Counted from the stretch's first letter, positions 39,711 to 50,401 are shown. The stretch: 64,000 nucleotides of DNA from Vibrio maritimus (GCA_000755425.1 BBMT01000016.1:25967-89966), one strand, 5' to 3'. Notes: generated by a model not told the origin, from the sequence alone. Numbers and translations: made by a program.

Positions 39711-40936
39711 ATGCTAACCACTTTTATTAGCCCAAAACGGACGATTGATTCAAAAGCGCTTATCATCGCAGCTATGATGCTGGTGATGTTCGCGCCTAAC
39801 GCATTTAACTTTTTACCCTTTATGCTTGGGGGTGCCGCAGAAGCTATGGCACTTGATGATGCGCAAATAGAAAGCATCGCCATGTACGAACTTCTTGCCA
39901 CTGCCCTCTCTTCTCTACTTTTCTCACTACTGCTTATTCGCCGCGTTAACTGGCGTTACATTGGTTACATTGCTGCCATCGCACTGATTGCAGGTAACTA
40001 CATGAGTATGACTGCGCAAGATTTTGATGGCTTTATTACCAGCCGTTTGATTGCAGGTTCTGGCCAAGGTATCGGTTACTCTTTAGGTCTGGTGGGGATG
40101 AGTGTGACCAAGCACCCTGGCCGTAACTTTGGTTACATGATTGCCGCCCTGAATGTCTGGCTGATCACCTGGTTCATTTTGATCCCTGAGCTTATGGCAG
40201 AATTCGGCCTGAACGCGCTCTACCAATTCTTTATGTTCACCTCTGCGCTATGTTTGGTCGCTTTCTGGTTTTACCCTGACAATGGTCGCGTTGAAAAAGA
40301 CCAGGAGCTCTCATCTGTTCACGGCGATACCGTAGACAAAAAGAAATACGTTGTTCCAATGATCTGGGTAGGCGGAGCATTCTTGGTCTACAGTTTAACC
40401 TCGGCATTATTTACCCATATATCGAAATTATTGGCGCTGATATGCAAGCGTCTACCGAAGATGTCGGCTTGGTGTTAGCAGTAGGTTCAGTGATGGCGGT
40501 CATCGGCGGAATTCTGACTGCGGTGGTCGACAAAAAATACAGCCACACAACCATCATCGTCTCACTTAGTGTCATTAACGCCGCGGTCTGTTTTGGTATG
40601 GCAAGCATCAACGACACCACGTCATTCCTTGGTTTCTCTGCCTTTTACATCATGCTTTGGAACATGATGTACGCCCGCTACTACACGGCACTCGCGACGA
40701 CAGATAAGTCAGGTTACTTCAGCTCGTACGGCCCAGAGATCGGTACCGTTGGTCTAGCGGCAGGCCCAATCGTTGCACAAGCAGCAACAGCAACAGGGGA
40801 TTTCCAAGGTCAAGTTGGCGTTGGCGCTGTATGTATCGTTGTAGCGACTGTGATGGTATTCATTGGCCTAGGAAAATCTAAGCTTATAGATAGAGGGGTT
40901 GCCGCTGAAACGAACTCGGGTCAGCAAAAAGCTTAA
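39711..40936 (+). CDS. MFS transporter, frame interrupted
   Basis: About 408 residues with about twelve membrane helices. The segment SRLIAGSGQGIGYSLGLVGMS and the loop KKYSHTTIIVSLSVINAA fit the major facilitator fold. One T is missing near 40408 (YSLTSALFYPYIEIIGADMQ). GGATAGGAG precedes the ATG. It is 187 bp after the acyl-CoA ligase and probably imports that enzyme's substrate; the compound is unknown. Confidence 0.83.
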
Positions 40937-40963
40937 ATCAAAAGCTCTAATACATTGGCTAGA

Positions 40964-41004
40964 ATAAAGCGCCGGAGTCACGGGTAACCTCTCCGGCGCT
41001 TTAT
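40964..41004. terminator. Bidirectional terminator between MFS gene and Gfo/Idh gene
   Basis: ATAAAGCGCCGGAG and CTCCGGCGCTTTAT form a long stem with an 11-base-plus loop between convergent genes. Confidence 0.75.
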
Positions 41005-41043
41005 CTATTGATGATTAAAATGTTGGTACTTACAGGTTATCTA

Positions 41044-42027
41044 CTATGAAGCAGCGTCTGCCGGAAACACCACACCTGTCTGGCGGCGGACTTCGGTGAT
41101 GATATGAGCAATAGTCAGCGAGCGCTGAGTCGCGTGCTCATCCATTTCTCCTTTCAAAATCATCGATGCAAAGGCTTTCGCTTCATACATCATGCTGTTT
41201 TCAACTTGCTCAGTTTCAAAATGAGTACGTTCACCACTTCGAGCATACAAATCAAAGCCTAAACACTCAGAAAAGTCTGGAAGAATCAGACTACCCTCTT
41301 CCCCTTGGATTTCGCTTGTTGAGTAGCTATTACTTACCTTCGAATGGCTTAACGTCACATCAAACTCAGGGTAACGAAGCAAAACGCTACCATGAGCATC
41401 AACCCCTGACTCCAACAAATGAGCACTTGCTTGAATCTGAGTCGGCGCACCAAACAGTTCCACAGCGGCTGCAACGGAGTAGAAACCAATATCCATGATT
41501 GAGCCATTGGAAAATTCAGGGTTAAAGGTATTCGGGTTTTCACCATCAAGGTACTTTTGATAGCGAGACGAGTACTGACAGTAAGTCAAATGCGCCTTGT
41601 GCAATCTTCCTAAGTTCGCCAGTGCTTTTTTAGCTTCAATAAAATTAGGTAGATAAGCCGTTTTGAAAGCCTCCATCAACACAACGTTGTTGGCTTTAGC
41701 TACTTCAAGCATCGACTCTACTTGCGCTAAGTTGGATGCCATTGGCTTTTCACAAATGACATGCTTCCCCGCTTCCATCATTTGTATTGCTTGAGCACTG
41801 TGAAGGCTGTTTGGTGAAGCAATGTAAACCGCATCAATCTCTTTTGACGCCGCTAGTTCCTCTAATGAGTCAATAAATAGAGTGGCGCCAAGCGGCTCAC
41901 CGAATGCACGCGCTTTATCAAGCGCACGTGAATAAACCCCTTTAATCACAAACTGTTCGGTTTGCAGTGCCGCGCGAGCAAATTTCTCGCTTATCCAGTT
42001 TGTGCCGATAATTGCAAGCTGAAGCAT
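41044..42027 (-). CDS. Gfo/Idh/MocA-family NAD(P)-dependent oxidoreductase
   Basis: 327 residues. N-terminal Rossmann domain (LQLAIIGTNWISEKFARAAL), the EKP catalytic motif in HVICEKPMASN, and a C-terminal alpha/beta substrate domain (SNGSIMDIGFYSVAAAVELFG). The ATG at 42027 with GAAGGAAAA upstream is chosen; an in-frame extension has no RBS. Likely acts on a sugar or inositol-type alcohol, but the substrate cannot be told. Intact. Confidence 0.88.
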   Translation of the reverse strand: MLQLAIIGTNWISEKFARAALQTEQFVIKGVYSRALDKARAFGEPLGATLFIDSLEELAASKEIDAVYIASPNSLHSAQAIQMMEAGKHVICEKPMASNLAQVESMLEVAKANNVVLMEAFKTAYLPNFIEAKKALANLGRLHKAHLTYCQYSSRYQKYLDGENPNTFNPEFSNGSIMDIGFYSVAAAVELFGAPTQIQASAHLLESGVDAHGSVLLRYPEFDVTLSHSKVSNSYSTSEIQGEEGSLILPDFSECLGFDLYARSGERTHFETEQVENSMMYEAKAFASMILKGEMDEHATQRSLTIAHIITEVRRQTGVVFPADAAS

Positions 42028-42112
42028 AAATTTTCCTTCGTTTATCTTTCTAATATTTGCTTGAGCTAGGGTACTCCTTGCCGCTCTGGTTGCCAATATT
42101 GTCTTTCATTCT

Positions 42113-43099
42113 CTATACAGAGTTTTGATGGGCAACGAGTTCTGCAGGGCACTGACCGAAATGCTTGCGAAAGGCGAGAGTAAAATTCGATGGGTGTTGG
42201 TAGCCTGCGTCATAGGCCGCCTCAGTTATAGATTGCCCCGTTTGCAAAATTGACTGTTTTGCTCTTTCCAGTTTCCTCGCTCTTACATAACCTACTACCG
42301 TCATACCTAGCTGACGCTTGAACTCTTTTTGCAGCTTAGAAACACTCATAGCCATCATTTTCGCCAGATGCTCCAATCGTAAATCCTTGTCGAGGTTAAC
42401 CTCAATATGATGTATTAACGCGGCCATGGTATCGGGTCTGCCTTCATGCGATTGGTTTGATATCTTGGCCTGGGTTTCAATTCGATGCACGACGCATCGT
42501 ATCAAGCTCAATGTATCAATATCTCGTTCAATGGTATCAGCAGCGTTGCCTGTCCGCTCTGCCGAGACGATACGTTTGGCGATAGAAACAAAGTCTTCAT
42601 CATGAACAACATCCATGTTCGCTTTGTGTGTAGATAAAAAAGTCTTGAGTCCAGGCGAATTAGTTCCAAGTCGTGACTCTATCCATTGGTGAGATATAGC
42701 AATATTGAATTTCTTTAAACAGTCCTGCTTTATAATGTCTCTGCGAAAGCTTACTGGCTTGGTTAAATTAACAACCACCGCTTTCGGTTGGGTGCTCGCG
42801 TCAAGATCGAAACACAAATCGTCATAGCCAAAGCTCAGCCTTCCTTCCATCAACACAGTGACAATTAAAGCTGATTTTGCGACGGAAACGACTCTAGTAT
42901 CGATTAACTCTTCACAAACACCGCCATGCAGTACATAACCTTCTTGCTTCGTCGAAGGGTGCGAAATGAACTGACCCGTAGCGAGCTTAGAGCGCTGGGT
43001 GGGCAAGCCGGAGACGATGTTTTCAACGTCATTACCTTCAACACGCTTTGTCATCACTACTCTTTTCAGTGGCGACGGTGTCTCTCTAACTGCTCCCAT
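42113..43099 (-). CDS. AraC-family regulator next to a TonB receptor
   Basis: 328 residues, intact. The C-terminal AraC domain has LRLEHLAKMMAMSVSKLQKEFKRQLG and ITEAAYDAGYQHPSNFTLAFRKHFGQCPAEL, the PchR-like arrangement of siderophore-responsive regulators. ATG at 43099 follows GAGGAG. It is divergent from a Fur-boxed TonB-dependent receptor, so it probably activates that receptor in response to the iron chelate. Confidence 0.87.
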   Translation of the reverse strand: MGAVRETPSPLKRVVMTKRVEGNDVENIVSGLPTQRSKLATGQFISHPSTKQEGYVLHGGVCEELIDTRVVSVAKSALIVTVLMEGRLSFGYDDLCFDLDASTQPKAVVVNLTKPVSFRRDIIKQDCLKKFNIAISHQWIESRLGTNSPGLKTFLSTHKANMDVVHDEDFVSIAKRIVSAERTGNAADTIERDIDTLSLIRCVVHRIETQAKISNQSHEGRPDTMAALIHHIEVNLDKDLRLEHLAKMMAMSVSKLQKEFKRQLGMTVVGYVRARKLERAKQSILQTGQSITEAAYDAGYQHPSNFTLAFRKHFGQCPAELVAHQNSV

Positions 43100-43184
43100 G
43101 TAGCACTCCTCAAAAAATCATAACTGTTGAACGATTTCGCATAATTGTTTTCGCTATCCAGCGACGGTAGTCGAACTTATCATA

Positions 43185-43203
43185 AATGCAAATTATTCTC
43201 ATT
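43185..43203. promoter_or_regulatory. Fur box
   Basis: On the minus strand AATGAGAATAATTTGCATT fits the Vibrio Fur consensus AATGANAATNATTNNCATT at every fixed position. It lies 22 bp upstream of the TonB receptor start, so the receptor should be repressed by Fur when iron is plentiful. Confidence 0.82.
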
Positions 43204-43225
43204 AACAGTAGTGGTTCCTATAATT

Positions 43226-45261
43226 ATGAATGTTTGTCTATCAACGAAGCCAATCCCTCACTTAACTAAGCTTGGCCTAGCCATCACTCTCGCTCTTTCC
43301 AGTTCTTTTAGTCAGGCCGAAGAAGCCCTCTCGGAAGAAACTAAAGACTCGGCTCTTTATGAACAAATGGTGGTTTGGGGAGCGAAAGTGACCAGTAGTT
43401 CAGAGTCTGTTTTCGCTGAAGATATGTCTCTTCGACAAGCAGATCATCTCTCTGACCTACTTAGAGATATTCCTGGTGTCGATGTTGGTGGGACACATTC
43501 GGTTAACCAACGTATCAATATTCGTGGCTTCGGTGAGACTGATTTAGATATCCGTCTAGATGGCGCATCACAACATGCCAACATGTTTCACCACATCGGC
43601 AATCTCACTTTAAACCCTGATATTATTAAAGCTGTCGATATTCAGGTTGGTAATAACTCCGTCACACAAGGTGGTCTGGGTGGTACCGTGCACTTCGAAA
43701 CGAAAGATGCCAGAGACCTTCTAAGAGGTTCAGATAAATTTGGTGCAAGAGTATTTGGAGGCTATGCGGATAACGACAGCCAACAAGGTTCATTAACACT
43801 TTATGGTCTCATTTCAGAAAAAGTGGACTATATGATTTATGGCCACGGCGTTCGACGTGGCAACTTTAAAGATGGTGAAGGAAATCAAACTTACGGGTCA
43901 GAGGGAGATGTCTACAATATCCTGGGAAAATTGGGTTTTGAGCCGAGTTCTGCGCACCGATTTGAGTTGGCCTACGATCTCTACCGGGACAAAGGTGACT
44001 ATAGTCCTCGCCCGGATATGGGTGGCAATGCAATATTGGATTAACCCAAGAAGATCTGATTCCAACACAATATGACCGAGATACCATAACGTTAAACTAC
44101 GAACTGAATAAAGATAAGCATCTAGGTCGAGTCAACGTTTTTTATAGTAAGACTGAAATCAACCGTGACGAAAGTGCTATCACCGGACGTTGGCCTGGCA
44201 GTCGCCATTCTGAAAACCAAGCAGAAAACCGTAACCAAGGTGCCAACGCTAAAATCCGATCTCAACTGCCTATTTTCGGTTTGAACAACACGCTAACTTA
44301 CGGTTTTGATTACATCGACAAGCAATCAAAGAGCTCTTACGGTGGTACAGCGTTCATGGATGAGAGTGCAATTTCTAGTGCTCTATTTATCGAGGACAAA
44401 CTCTATCCAACAGAAAACGTCTCTGTCACTTTAGGTGGTCGATATGAGCACTACAAACGTGAGGCAATGACAAGTGATAAGAGCTTCTCAGAAATGACGT
44501 GGGGTCTCGCTGGTGACTGGCAATTTACCGATGGTTGGACACTATTCGCCAGTGGACGAACGCTATTTAAAGGGCCAGAGCTTCTCGAAACCTTCATTCG
44601 ATATCAAGATGTCGCGTTCTTAGCAGACGATATCAAACCGGAAACGGGTTACAACGTTCAAGGTGGCTTGAAGTTTGATCGACGAATCAATGATCACTTT
44701 ATTGGCGGCAACCTAACGATGTTCAATACACGTATTGACGACTACATTGCAGAGCAAGGCAGCGGCAATCCATACGTTTACAACATTTTCAACAAAGGTG
44801 ATGCGCAGTACAAAGGCTTCGAAGTCAGTGCAACCTATAGCTATGATGCCTTCCGCTCAAAAGCGTCTTACTCTAAATCAGATAACGAAGACTTAACCAA
44901 TGGCGGTCCGGTTCTAAATGCCGCTGGTCGAAGTGCTGATATTGGGGATAGCGTCGCATTGACGCTAGAATACGACGTGTTTGCAATTGACACGTTACTA
45001 GGCTGGACATCTATTGTTGTGATGGACGAAACGAATGTTCAAGAAGGCGCACCAATCAAAGAGGGCTACAATCTCCACAACCTGTATGCTCAGTGGGTAC
45101 CTTCACAGACTCCGGAATTATCCGTTACCTTCGGCATCGATAACATTTTCAATGAACAATACGTCTCGCATGCATCTCGCTCTGGTACAGCAAGAGGAGT
45201 CACATTGGATGACTACGAACCAGGTCGCAACGTGAAGATTTCTGCCGCCTATGAATTCTAA
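43226..45261 (+). CDS. TonB-dependent siderophore/iron receptor, frame interrupted
   Basis: Outer-membrane beta-barrel importer powered by TonB. About 678 residues. Signal peptide (LGLAITLALSSSFSQA), plug domain with LSDLLRDIPGVDVGG, RINIRGFGETDLDIRLDGA and GGLGGTVHFETKDA, then the barrel ending in the C-terminal YEF with aromatic last residue. A TonB box may be EQMVVWGAK. A base is missing near 44033 (GGNAI continues GLTQEDLIPTQYD). The ATG at 43226 follows the Fur box. The ligand is unknown, though the AraC neighbour points to a siderophore. Confidence 0.9.
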
Positions 45262-45279
45262 TCAATCCGGTTAATAAAC

Positions 45280-45304
45280 AAAGGCGCCATGATAGGCGCC
45301 TTTA
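45280..45304. terminator. Bidirectional terminator after the TonB receptor
   Basis: AAAGGCGCC, loop ATGAT, GGCGCCTTT between convergent genes. Confidence 0.75.
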
Positions 45305-45313
45305 TTATAGGTA

Positions 45314-45838
45314 CTAAGACAACTGGTTTACTGCAGATTCAATCTTGTCAATCAACACCTTATCCGTCAGCTTACCCGCTTCTAAATCAAACACATCATA
45401 GAAGCTCGGAACAGAAACACTGGCTTTGACATTGCCGCCAAAGTAAGGCGCGGAGTTGGTTGCCGCCGCAAGCACGTTTGCAGCGCCGCCTGGTCCTGGA
45501 GAAGTAGCTAGGTAAACGGCAGGAATGCCCTTAAAGACTTCGCGCTCGATACGTGTCGCCCAATCAAACAGGTTCTTGTACGCTGCTGGATGGTGACCGT
45601 TGTGCTCTGCATAGGAAATGACTAATGCATCTGCGGTTGCGATCGCATCAAGAAACGCTTTTGCACCTTCTGCCTGACCAATTTCTTTTTCTTTATCTTC
45701 CGAAAAAAGCGGGACATCAAACTGAGTAAGATCAAGCACCTCGACGTCGGCTCCTTCAATTAAGCTGGCGGCGTAGGTTGCGAGTGCTTTGTTGATAGAA
45801 GTGCTGCTAGTGCTTGCGCCAAATGCGATAACTTTCAT
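45314..45838 (-). CDS. NADPH-dependent FMN reductase family protein
   Basis: 174 residues with a flavodoxin-like fold. FMN phosphate loop GASTSSTSINKALATYAA and the family segments SYAEHNGHHPAAYKNLFDW and SPGPGGAANVLAA are visible. Could be an azoreductase/quinone reductase or a ferric reductase; beside an iron receptor, reduction of an iron chelate is possible but unproven. Intact, with AAGGGAAT upstream of the ATG. Confidence 0.87.
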   Translation of the reverse strand: MKVIAFGASTSSTSINKALATYAASLIEGADVEVLDLTQFDVPLFSEDKEKEIGQAEGAKAFLDAIATADALVISYAEHNGHHPAAYKNLFDWATRIEREVFKGIPAVYLATSPGPGGAANVLAAATNSAPYFGGNVKASVSVPSFYDVFDLEAGKLTDKVLIDKIESAVNQLS

Positions 45839-45967
45839 AGTTGATTCCCTTTAGTCTCACGTAGTGTTTGATTAAAGGTTAACCTATCTGCTTGATCCAG
45901 CAAGAGAGAAAATCCTATCTAGTTCATCAAATTTTTCGAACAAGCACATGCCACCTGCATTTCGTTG

Positions 45968-46231
45968 CTATATTGTCGCTTGTAGTTCAGTCCAAAGATC
46001 ATGAACGATAACGCGATCTGCTGGGCTCAGCTCTGATTTCGCCTCATCAAGGCTTGCTTGGATTCGTGATTTAAACTCAGCAAGATCGACAATCCCATCT
46101 TCTTCACATGATGCAGCAGACAGTGAAATGTGACCACGCAAGTAACCACCAGCAAACAGCTCATCATCGGAAGCTTGAGTGATTCTAGAATCAATGGTTT
46201 CTAACAGTTTTTCTTCGTATTCAATAATCAT
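45968..46231 (-). CDS. yfcL: YfcL family protein
   Basis: 87 residues, small acidic protein. SRITQASDDELFAGGYLRGHISL is very close to what I recall of E. coli YfcL. Function is unknown. It lies downstream of epmC on the same strand, the same gene order as E. coli yfcM-yfcL, which supports the call. Confidence 0.85.
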   Translation of the reverse strand: MIIEYEEKLLETIDSRITQASDDELFAGGYLRGHISLSAASCEEDGIVDLAEFKSRIQASLDEAKSELSPADRVIVHDLWTELQATI

Positions 46232-46273
46232 GTTGAGGCTCTTTAATAGTAATTCGATGATAGAGGCTTCGCT

Positions 46274-46804
46274 CTAGCGCACCACAAAGGTGTTATGAGT
46301 CAGCTCGGGGGTTTGATAAAAGCTGCGCAATGCATCTGACAGCTGTTTTACGCGAGGTGGAATACCCTTTTCGAGGATAGAGGTAACCTCCGCATGGACC
46401 TTACCCATAAATCCAAGACGATCCGGTTCAAAGTCGCCACTTAGGTTGTCGCAACTGACCGAAAACGGGAATCCAGCACTGGCCGCAAGGATCCATTCAT
46501 ACGCTTGAGGACGGATCTCTACTTTCTCGAACTCAGCTTGAACCTCTGCAGTACGACCGTCTGGTTGATACCAATAACCAAAGTCTTCCAACAGCCTTCT
46601 CTCAGGGCCTGCGACACACCAATGAGCAATCTCATGTAATGCTGAAGCATAGAACCCTCTAGCGAAAACAATACGATGGTAGTCCACCTTATCGTCAGCA
46701 GGGAGATAGATCGGCTCATCGCCACCTAACTCAAGTTTGGTGCGATAGTCATCGAAAAATGTTTGATTAAAAACAGTAATAAGGTCTTGGTACTCGTGGC
46801 GCAT
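46274..46804 (-). CDS. epmC: Elongation factor P hydroxylase EpmC (YfcM)
   Basis: Hydroxylates the beta-lysylated lysine of EF-P, the last step of that modification. 176 residues. The metal-binding motif ALHEIAHWCVAGPERR and the segment EVQAEFEKVEIRPQAYEWILAASAGF are diagnostic. It heads a two-gene unit with yfcL. The enzymes for the first steps (EpmA, EpmB) are not in the window. Confidence 0.93.
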   Translation of the reverse strand: MRHEYQDLITVFNQTFFDDYRTKLELGGDEPIYLPADDKVDYHRIVFARGFYASALHEIAHWCVAGPERRLLEDFGYWYQPDGRTAEVQAEFEKVEIRPQAYEWILAASAGFPFSVSCDNLSGDFEPDRLGFMGKVHAEVTSILEKGIPPRVKQLSDALRSFYQTPELTHNTFVVR

Positions 46805-47041
46805 AACAATAGTGTCGCTATAACAATTGCCGTTATTGTGTATTCAATCGCAAGCGACGTAAAGCGTAAACTGAATTAAGCAAACTCAGCGGCCATTTCT
46901 TGGTCTCTAAAACCGTGATTCAGCCCGCAAAAAGATTAGTTAAAGTAATCCGAAAAACGTTTGCGCGACAAAACATTTCATTCGTCAACTTTGACACAAA
47001 TCACTACACTGTCGCATCTTCATTTTTTCGAGTTTTGAGTT

Positions 47042-47665
47042 ATGTTGCTCACCGTCTTATACATCATCGGCATCACGGCAGAAGCGATGACTGGCGCGCT
47101 CAGTGCGGGCCGACGCAACATGGATTGGTTTGGTGTCATGCTCGTTGCCAGCGCGACCGCAATTGGTGGTGGTACAGTTCGTGATATCTTACTTGGTCAC
47201 TATCCGCTAGGTTGGGTAAAACATCCTGAGTTTTTGGCCATCACTTGCCTTGCTGGGATCCTGACAACCGGACTGGCAAAATGGATTATTAAATTTAAAG
47301 GTGTATTCCTAAGACTCGATGCGCTTGGCTTAGTTGTGTTTACCATTATCGGCACCAATGTAGGACTGAGCATGGGCTTACACCCATTCATTTGTGTAGT
47401 GTCTGGTCTCGTCACAGGCGTTTTTGGTGGCCTATTGCGCGATTTAATTTGTCGCCAAACGCCACTAGTACTTCATCAGGAGCTGTATGCGTCTATTTCT
47501 GTCGTCGCAGCCTGCCTATACTTGGCGCTGCTTGAGTACGGTTTATCAACGCTATCAACCACTGTCATCACTTTGGTGGTTGGCTACACATTGCGTATGG
47601 CAGCAGTCCGCTTCAAATGGCGTTTACCTTCATTCCAGTTAGACAGTGAAGAAGCACTGCATTAA
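47042..47665 (+). CDS. TRIC-type cation channel family protein (UPF0126)
   Basis: 207 residues with seven hydrophobic helices arranged as two related halves. The paired glycine motifs IGGGTVRDILLGHYPLGWV and GVFGGLLRDLICRQTPLVL are typical of bacterial TRIC channels (E. coli YadS and YicG). It would conduct K+ or another monovalent cation at the inner membrane. The start at 47042 is preceded by GAGTT; MLLTVLYIIG begins the first helix. Intact. Confidence 0.88.
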   Translation: MLLTVLYIIGITAEAMTGALSAGRRNMDWFGVMLVASATAIGGGTVRDILLGHYPLGWVKHPEFLAITCLAGILTTGLAKWIIKFKGVFLRLDALGLVVFTIIGTNVGLSMGLHPFICVVSGLVTGVFGGLLRDLICRQTPLVLHQELYASISVVAACLYLALLEYGLSTLSTTVITLVVGYTLRMAAVRFKWRLPSFQLDSEEALH

Positions 47666-47835
47666 TTCGACTTCTAGTCTCAAATGACGCCGAAGCTGGT
47701 ATTCACAACTTGAATATCAGCTTTATTGTCTCCCTCATCGTTCTATATATCACCTGTCGGTATAGTGAGTGTCATCCAAGGCAATCACCAATCAACGCCC
47801 CAAAAATAAAGAGGCGTAACAATACAGGTAATATT

Positions 47836-48309
47836 ATGCTTTCATCAAAACTGCTGAAATCAAAAACGTTTAAAGCTTTCGCTCTCGTAATGGCGCTATT
47901 TGCAACAGGATGTGCATCAAACAAAGCCACGGATGAAGACACTGCTAACCGCAATGAAGCGCGTAATCGTGGTGCGATTGGCGGCGCTCTAATTGGTGTA
48001 ACAGCCGGTGTGTTAACAGGTAGTCCAGAAGTAGCTGTTAAAGCGGGTACTGCAGGTGCGGTTGCTGGTGGTGTATCAGGCTCAATGAAAGATACGGCAG
48101 AAGCGCGTGAAACTGAGCGTACAGAAATTCTGGCCGAAAGCTTACAGAAAGACACCCGTTCAGACTCGGAAAAGCGTGTAGCTGAACTAGAAGCAGAAAT
48201 CCGCATTAAAGAGCTAGAGAAACAAATCGCAGAGATGGAAAAACAGCAACCAGAACCAACAGCGAGCTCGACATCATCAGATTCTGAACAGGAAAAGAGT
48301 AAGTCATAA
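47836..48309 (+). CDS. Glycine-zipper outer-membrane lipoprotein
   Basis: 157 residues. Lipobox LFATGC (Cys26) is followed by a glycine-zipper segment (GAIGGALIGVTAGVLTGSPEVAVKAGTAGAVAGGVSG, about 45-80). A long charged helix follows (RVAELEAEIRIKELEKQIAEMEKQQ) that could form a coiled coil, then a Ser/Glu tail. The ATG at 47836 has AGGTAAT upstream; the longer frame is untranslated leader. Similar proteins sit in the envelope, but the function is unknown. Confidence 0.82.
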   Translation: MLSSKLLKSKTFKAFALVMALFATGCASNKATDEDTANRNEARNRGAIGGALIGVTAGVLTGSPEVAVKAGTAGAVAGGVSGSMKDTAEARETERTEILAESLQKDTRSDSEKRVAELEAEIRIKELEKQIAEMEKQQPEPTASSTSSDSEQEKSKS

Positions 48310-48356
48310 CACGTCTGTGGCTAGAGTGTTCTGTAACAAACTTGGCTTAAAACATC

Positions 48357-48382
48357 GGCTCCAACGGTTTTCCGTTGGAGCC
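48357..48382. terminator. Hairpin between lipoprotein gene and EF-G-like gene
   Basis: GGCTCCAACGG, loop TTTT, CCGTTGGAGCC: a perfect 11-bp stem between convergent genes. T-runs are weak on both sides. Confidence 0.6.
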
Positions 48383-48402
48383 AACTTATTTACTCTTGCT
48401 CC

Positions 48403-50401
48403 TCACACACTCGGTTTTGAATCATGTGGCGCCGGTTCATAATGACTCAAGGTCATACTAAAACGCCCTTCCCCACCCGTTAACGCTTTTAGCCTTCGCG
48501 AGTAATCTGCTAGCTCGTTAATTGGCGATTTGGCCACTAATATGGTGCTACCATAAGTGCCTTGTTCACTTCCGACGATGAGCCTCTATTAGCGGAAAGG
48601 TCGCCGGAAACATCACCGACATATTGAGTTGGAATTTCTAAAGACAAATCGACAATGGGCTCTAATACGATAGGGTCTGCCGCTTCTACAGCTTGCAAGA
48701 AGGCTTTCTTGCCAGCAATGACAAACGCAATCTCTTTTGAGTCAACCGAATGGTACTTACCGTCGAACACTGTCACTTCTATGTCTTTGATTGGGTTACC
48801 CGATATCGCACCTTCTTCCAATGCCTGCACTATACCTTTTTCTACTGCTGGAATTAATGCGGTTGGAATCGCGCCGCCCACCACTTTATTGACAAATGCG
48901 AAGCCAGCACCGCGCTCTAATGGCCTTACTTTCAGATGCACTTCACCAAACTGTCCAGCGCCGCCACTTTGTTTCTTATGACGATATTGCGCCTCGGCAG
49001 GCTTAGTAATGGTCTCAAAATATTCAACGCTTGGTTGACTGGTTTCTACATCTAACTTGAAGACTTGTTGCATTTTCTCAAGCGCGATCTTGAGATGGAA
49101 TTCACCCTGGCCACTCAGTACGGTTTCATTGGTGCGTGTACGGTGCTCTATTTTTAGCGACGGATCTTCTGCAGCGATTTTGGCCAATACGTCTGACATT
49201 TTCTGCTCATCGCCGCGTTTTTTTGGTTTTAGCGTCAAGCTATACATCGACTCTGGAAAATTAAGCGTTTTGAACTGAACGCCATCTTCATCGTGTGAGT
49301 CATGAATCACCGAATCAAAAGCAAGATCATCCACTTTCACCAATACGCACAGATCACCCGCTTTAGCAGTGGTGATCTCATGACGTTTCTTGCCCTGCAA
49401 GTTATATAGGTGACCAACTTTAAACGCTTTACTGCTGTCACCAATGAATAGCTGACTACCCGCGGTAATTTCACCCTGGAAAACACGTACATAGCAAGCT
49501 TGCCCATATATGGGTCCACATTGACCTTGTAGACGTGCGCCACAGTGTGATCGCGTTTGTCACAATCAATCGCTACTTGTTGACCATTTTTCTCCAGCAT
49601 CGGCGGATTGCCTTCGTCTGGCATCGGCATAATTTCTGCCAAGGTGCGTAGCAACAGTTCACAGCCAGCCCCCGTATCTGAGGAGACAAAACAGACGGGT
49701 ACCACGTGACCGGTTCGGAGCGCTTTTTCAAACGGATCGTGAAGCTGCTCTGGTGTTAACTCTGAGCCTTGCTCCAAGTAGAGCTCCATCAGCGATTCAT
49801 CCATTTCAACAACTTGGTCGACTAAGAGCTCATGGGCTTCATCGACGCCACTAAACAAAGTGGTTTGCTCAGGGTTTGGCTCAAAGTAGCAGTCGATGAC
49901 TTCCGCTGGTTTTTGTGACGGCAAGTTAATCGGTAAACATTGTGCACCGAAGCGCTGCTCAATTTCTTCTAGTAATGCCAAAAGCTTATCGGGGTGCTGA
50001 TCGATTTTATTGATGATCACCATCTGGCATTTTTTCTGATCTTTTGCGAATTGGAATAAGCGTTCGGAGACTTGGTTGATAGAGCTTCCGGCATCCAGCA
50101 CCAACGCTGAGGTTTCAACCGCTGGAAAGATACTTAATGTTCGGCCAAGAAGCTCTGCTTGCCCCGGAGTATCAATGAAGTTCATTTGGTGATTGTGCCA
50201 CGAAAGAGTGACAGGGGTTGCTTCAACGCTGTGTTGATAGTGAATAGATTGGTCGTCAAAATCGGTGATCGTGTCACCATCTTCGACATGACCTAGATTA
50301 TTAATGGCATGGGACTCAAAAAGTAAACGTTCAACTAAGCTGGTTTTGCCAGTTCCTGTTTGACCGACAAAGGCAATATTTCTAATTTCATGTTGAGACA
50401 T
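48403..50401 (-). CDS. EF-G-like translational GTPase, frame interrupted twice
   Basis: About 666 residues, related to FusA2-type proteins rather than canonical EF-G. The P-loop is GQTGTGKTS and G4 is NKID. G3 reads DTPGQ (Q81), where canonical EF-G has DTPGH. Switch I also lacks the usual RGIT sequence. Domains II to V follow, including YRHKKQSGGAGQFGEVHLKV and AIPTALIPAVEKGI. A base is missing near 49491 (GKLAYVRVFQGEITAG) and near 48577 (NRGSIVGSEQGTYGSTILVAKS). The true end is 48403. Ribosome-associated role unproven. Confidence 0.85.
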
